This document shows, piece by piece, positions 5,464-6,828 of a stretch of DNA of 6,828 bases. This stretch comes from Dehalococcoidia bacterium. GTDB taxonomy: Bacteria > Chloroflexota > Dehalococcoidia > JACVQG01 > JAHKAY01. The notes under the pieces were generated by a model. The model made no database searches. It had not been told where the DNA came from and saw only the letters and a program-made list of their open reading frames with translations. Where the stretch lies: assembly GCA_030740315.1 (NCBI GenBank), contig JASLXN010000082.1:1-6828 (forward strand), in the 5' to 3' direction. Position 1 is the stretch's first letter; each line of letters starts with the position of its first letter. The translations under genes were made by a program, and so were the position numbers.

Positions 5464-6450
5464 GTGAAGCTGGTGACTTTTGAGGTGGGTAGTAATATTG
5501 GGGCCTTGCTGCGGGTGGGGGCGGTGGTAGATGATGTAATAGTTGACCTTCAGATTGCCTTCAAGCTGTATCTCAGGGAAGCACTGGGGGTAGCCCGGGC
5601 TGCGGAGTTGGCCGGGGCCATCATACCCGGAGGGATGCTGGCATTTATCGAGAACGGGCCGGTAGCTCTGGAAGCGGCTGGACAGGCCCTGGACCACCTG
5701 GGTGCCGCCGGGACTCCGATGGTAGTTGAGAGGGAGAGGGCCGCCTACCGGGTCAGCGAGGTCAGGTTAAGGGCACCGATACCCAGGCCTGTGTCTTTGA
5801 GGGACACCCTTAATTTTGAAGTCCATCTGAAGAACGCCATGAAAGCCCTTAATAGGGACATTCCCAAGCTATGGTACGAGTTGCCCACCTTTTACCGCAC
5901 CACCCATACTAATGTTGCCGGTCCGGAGGACCCTATTATGTGGCCCAGCTTCACCGAGCAGTTGGACTATGAGTTGGAGTTTGCCTGTTGCATTGGGAAG
6001 GAGGGAAAGAGCATCCCGAGGGATAAAGCTTCAGACTACATTTTCGGCTATACTATATTCAACGACATAAGTGCCCGGGATATCCTGGCCAAAGAGTTGG
6101 GCTTGGGGGTTGGGCCGGCCAAGGGAAAGAACTTCGCAAATGCCAATATCATGGGTCCGTGTCTGGTGACCGCTGACGAGATTGATGCCGATAATGTCAG
6201 GATGGTGGCCAGGATAAACGGGGAGGTCTGGTCTGAAGGCAACAGCAAGGACATGCATTTCAAGTTTTCAGAGTTGATTGAATACCTGACCATGGATGAG
6301 CCGATTTACCCTGGGGAGTTTATAGCCTCGGGCACCGTTGGCTTCGGCTGTTGCCTAGAGCTTGGCAAATGGATTAAGCCCGGCGATGTTGTGGAGTTAG
6401 AGGTCGAGGGCATCGGCGTACTCAGGAACACTGTGATGGACAAGGCCTGA
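5464..6450 (+). CDS. FAH-family (fumarylacetoacetate hydrolase fold) hydrolase/isomerase
   Basis: An intact 328-residue protein starting at GTG 5464 and ending at TGA 6448-6450. Residues 1-105 form the variable N-terminal part and the rest is the FAH catalytic fold. Compared with known FAH chemistry, the metal ligands are all in place: Asp114, Glu170 and Glu172 in L-D-Y-E-L-E, and Asp201 in F-N-D-I-S-A-R-D. His121, seven residues after Asp114, matches the catalytic His of FAH, and Arg205 and the K-G-K at 220-222 match the substrate-binding region. The C-terminal P-G-E-F-I-A-S-G-T and G-D-V-V-E-L-E-V-E-G segments are typical. Members of the family use Mg2+ or Ca2+ to cleave C-C bonds of beta-diketo acids or to isomerise/decarboxylate ring-fission products. 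Which reaction applies here cannot be read from sequence; a role in carboxylate or aromatic breakdown is inferred. It has its own promoter and Shine-Dalgarno, so it is probably transcribed alone. Confidence 0.95.
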   Translation: MKLVTFEVGSNIGALLRVGAVVDDVIVDLQIAFKLYLREALGVARAAELAGAIIPGGMLAFIENGPVALEAAGQALDHLGAAGTPMVVERERAAYRVSEVRLRAPIPRPVSLRDTLNFEVHLKNAMKALNRDIPKLWYELPTFYRTTHTNVAGPEDPIMWPSFTEQLDYELEFACCIGKEGKSIPRDKASDYIFGYTIFNDISARDILAKELGLGVGPAKGKNFANANIMGPCLVTADEIDADNVRMVARINGEVWSEGNSKDMHFKFSELIEYLTMDEPIYPGEFIASGTVGFGCCLELGKWIKPGDVVELEVEGIGVLRNTVMDKA

Positions 6451-6476
6451 CCGCTTGGGGTGCTTCGTAAGGGGTG

Positions 6477-6497
6477 AACAGACAGCCAGACTGTTTT
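6477..6497 (+). terminator. Weak terminator-like hairpin after the FAH gene
   Basis: AACAG (6477-6481) can pair with CTGTT (6491-6495) across a 9-nt loop, followed by further Ts to 6497. The stem is only 5 bp and the T-run short, but it lies 27 nt past the FAH stop and no better terminator is visible there. Confidence 0.25.
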
Positions 6498-6753
6498 CTG
6501 ATTGGGAGTTATGCCCCGGATTAGCCCGGCTTAATTCACGGTGATGGCCTCGCGCTCCATCACGATGATGATGCCCGATGCGAAAACCCTCTGGATTGAG
6601 GCCCTCAGAGGCGAGGGAACAAGGCCTACAGGCTGGGTCTTCACGCAGAACAAGGTGGTGGCCGTGAGGTAGGGACAAACGCGGCAGTATTAGCAGCAAA
6701 GCATCCTTTAGCCGTCCTCACTCTCCCATGTGCCTTGCTACAGCGGGTGATGT

Positions 6754-6759
6754 TAGAAT
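6754..6759 (+). promoter_or_regulatory. Extended -10 element of the last, truncated gene
   Basis: TAGAAT preceded by TGT (6751-6753) is a good extended -10 (TG-n-TAGAAT). Nine nt separate it from the GTG at 6769 and no Shine-Dalgarno is present, so a leaderless or nearly leaderless transcript is expected. A TTGCTA at 6735-6740 is too close (13 nt) to be a normal -35. Confidence 0.5.
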
Positions 6760-6768
6760 GAATTTCTT

Positions 6769-6828
6769 GTGAGCAGTCCAGATGGTCAGATAACCTCAAC
6801 CCATCGCTGGGCAGCGCTGAGCGTGGTG
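6769..6828 (+). CDS. N-terminus of an unidentified protein, possibly a membrane transporter, truncated by window edge
   Basis: From GTG 6769 the frame is open to the end of the window for 20 codons. It begins V-S-S-P-D-G-Q-I-T-S and then turns hydrophobic after H-R-W-A-A-L-S-V-V. A short polar lead followed by R-W-x-x-L and aliphatic residues is how many MFS transporters begin their first transmembrane helix, but 20 residues are too few to assign a family. The start is supported by the extended -10 directly upstream. Confidence 0.4.
   Translation, partial: MSSPDGQITSTHRWAALSVV

Larger units (their letters stand above)
6451..6768. other. Intergenic region after the FAH gene with unassigned short frames
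   Basis: These 318 nt contain no gene I can name. Two short frames overlap: + 6541-6672 (43 codons from GTG, or ATG 6544, to TAG) and a minus-strand frame ending with TAA at 6533-6531 that is open back to about 6690. Both have high G/C in third positions, and neither has a Shine-Dalgarno, promoter or known motif. The minus frame holds a C-R-V-C pair. It may be a small remnant of a lost gene or simply spacer. Confidence 0.35.

Noticed and set aside
5032..5697. 221-residue minus-strand open frame
   Set aside because: Most of it is antisense to the FAH gene and intergenic DNA. Only its last 42 residues are real hydrolase-pseudogene sequence, starting at ATG 5157 with its own Shine-Dalgarno.
1..6828. 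CRISPR array, insertion sequence, integrase, toxin-antitoxin or defence island
   Set aside because: No regularly spaced repeats, terminal inverted repeats, transposase or recombinase motifs were seen. The stand-alone nuclease fragment has no cas or defence partner genes beside it.

Overview
The window looks like one stretch of a bacterial chromosome with moderately high GC, carrying small, loosely spaced catabolic genes on both strands. There are no phage, plasmid, insertion-sequence, CRISPR, tRNA or rRNA signatures. Several genes have a -10-like hexamer 6-9 nt before the start codon and no Shine-Dalgarno, which suggests leaderless transcripts. Others have clear Shine-Dalgarno sequences, so initiation is mixed. 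This style and the gene mix (SDR, alpha/beta hydrolases, FAH-family enzyme, carboxylate-type MFS transporters, stand-alone RecB-like nuclease) would suit a Chloroflexota lineage such as Dehalococcoidia or SAR202. That placement is a weak inference, since no taxonomic marker is present.

Layout, left to right: (1) the C-terminal 114 codons of a classical short-chain dehydrogenase (SDR, +), ending at 346. (2) A GNAT acetyltransferase reading frame (+, 383-949) interrupted by three in-frame stops. (3) A convergent, intact 12-TM MFS transporter (-, 930-2255). (4) A divergent intergenic region with an 8-bp tandem repeat and a perfect G-quadruplex motif. (5) An intact alpha/beta hydrolase (+, 2521-3339) with a complete Ser-Asp-His triad. 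(6) A RecB-like PD-(D/E)XK nuclease with an iron-sulfur cysteine set (+, 3504-4296), broken by a frame-changing deletion that removed one catalytic motif. (7) A second alpha/beta hydrolase (-, 4341-5157), badly decayed. (8) An intact FAH-family hydrolase/isomerase (+, 5464-6450) with a good promoter and Shine-Dalgarno. (9) The first 20 codons of what may be another membrane transporter (+, from 6769).

The intact genes could form part of a small carboxylic acid or ring-cleavage-product degradation set: import by the MFS protein, oxidation/reduction by the SDR, C-C or ester hydrolysis by the alpha/beta hydrolase and the FAH enzyme. They are not one operon, and no substrate can be named from the sequence.

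The most notable property is decay. Three of the six loci wholly inside the window are pseudogenes with recognisable full-length outlines, alternating with intact genes. A second feature is a short G-rich interspersed repeat (core ATAACCCTCGGGTGGGTG) in three intergenic regions, always on the + strand; one copy contains a canonical single-nucleotide-loop G-quadruplex motif. I found no convincing new multi-gene system.
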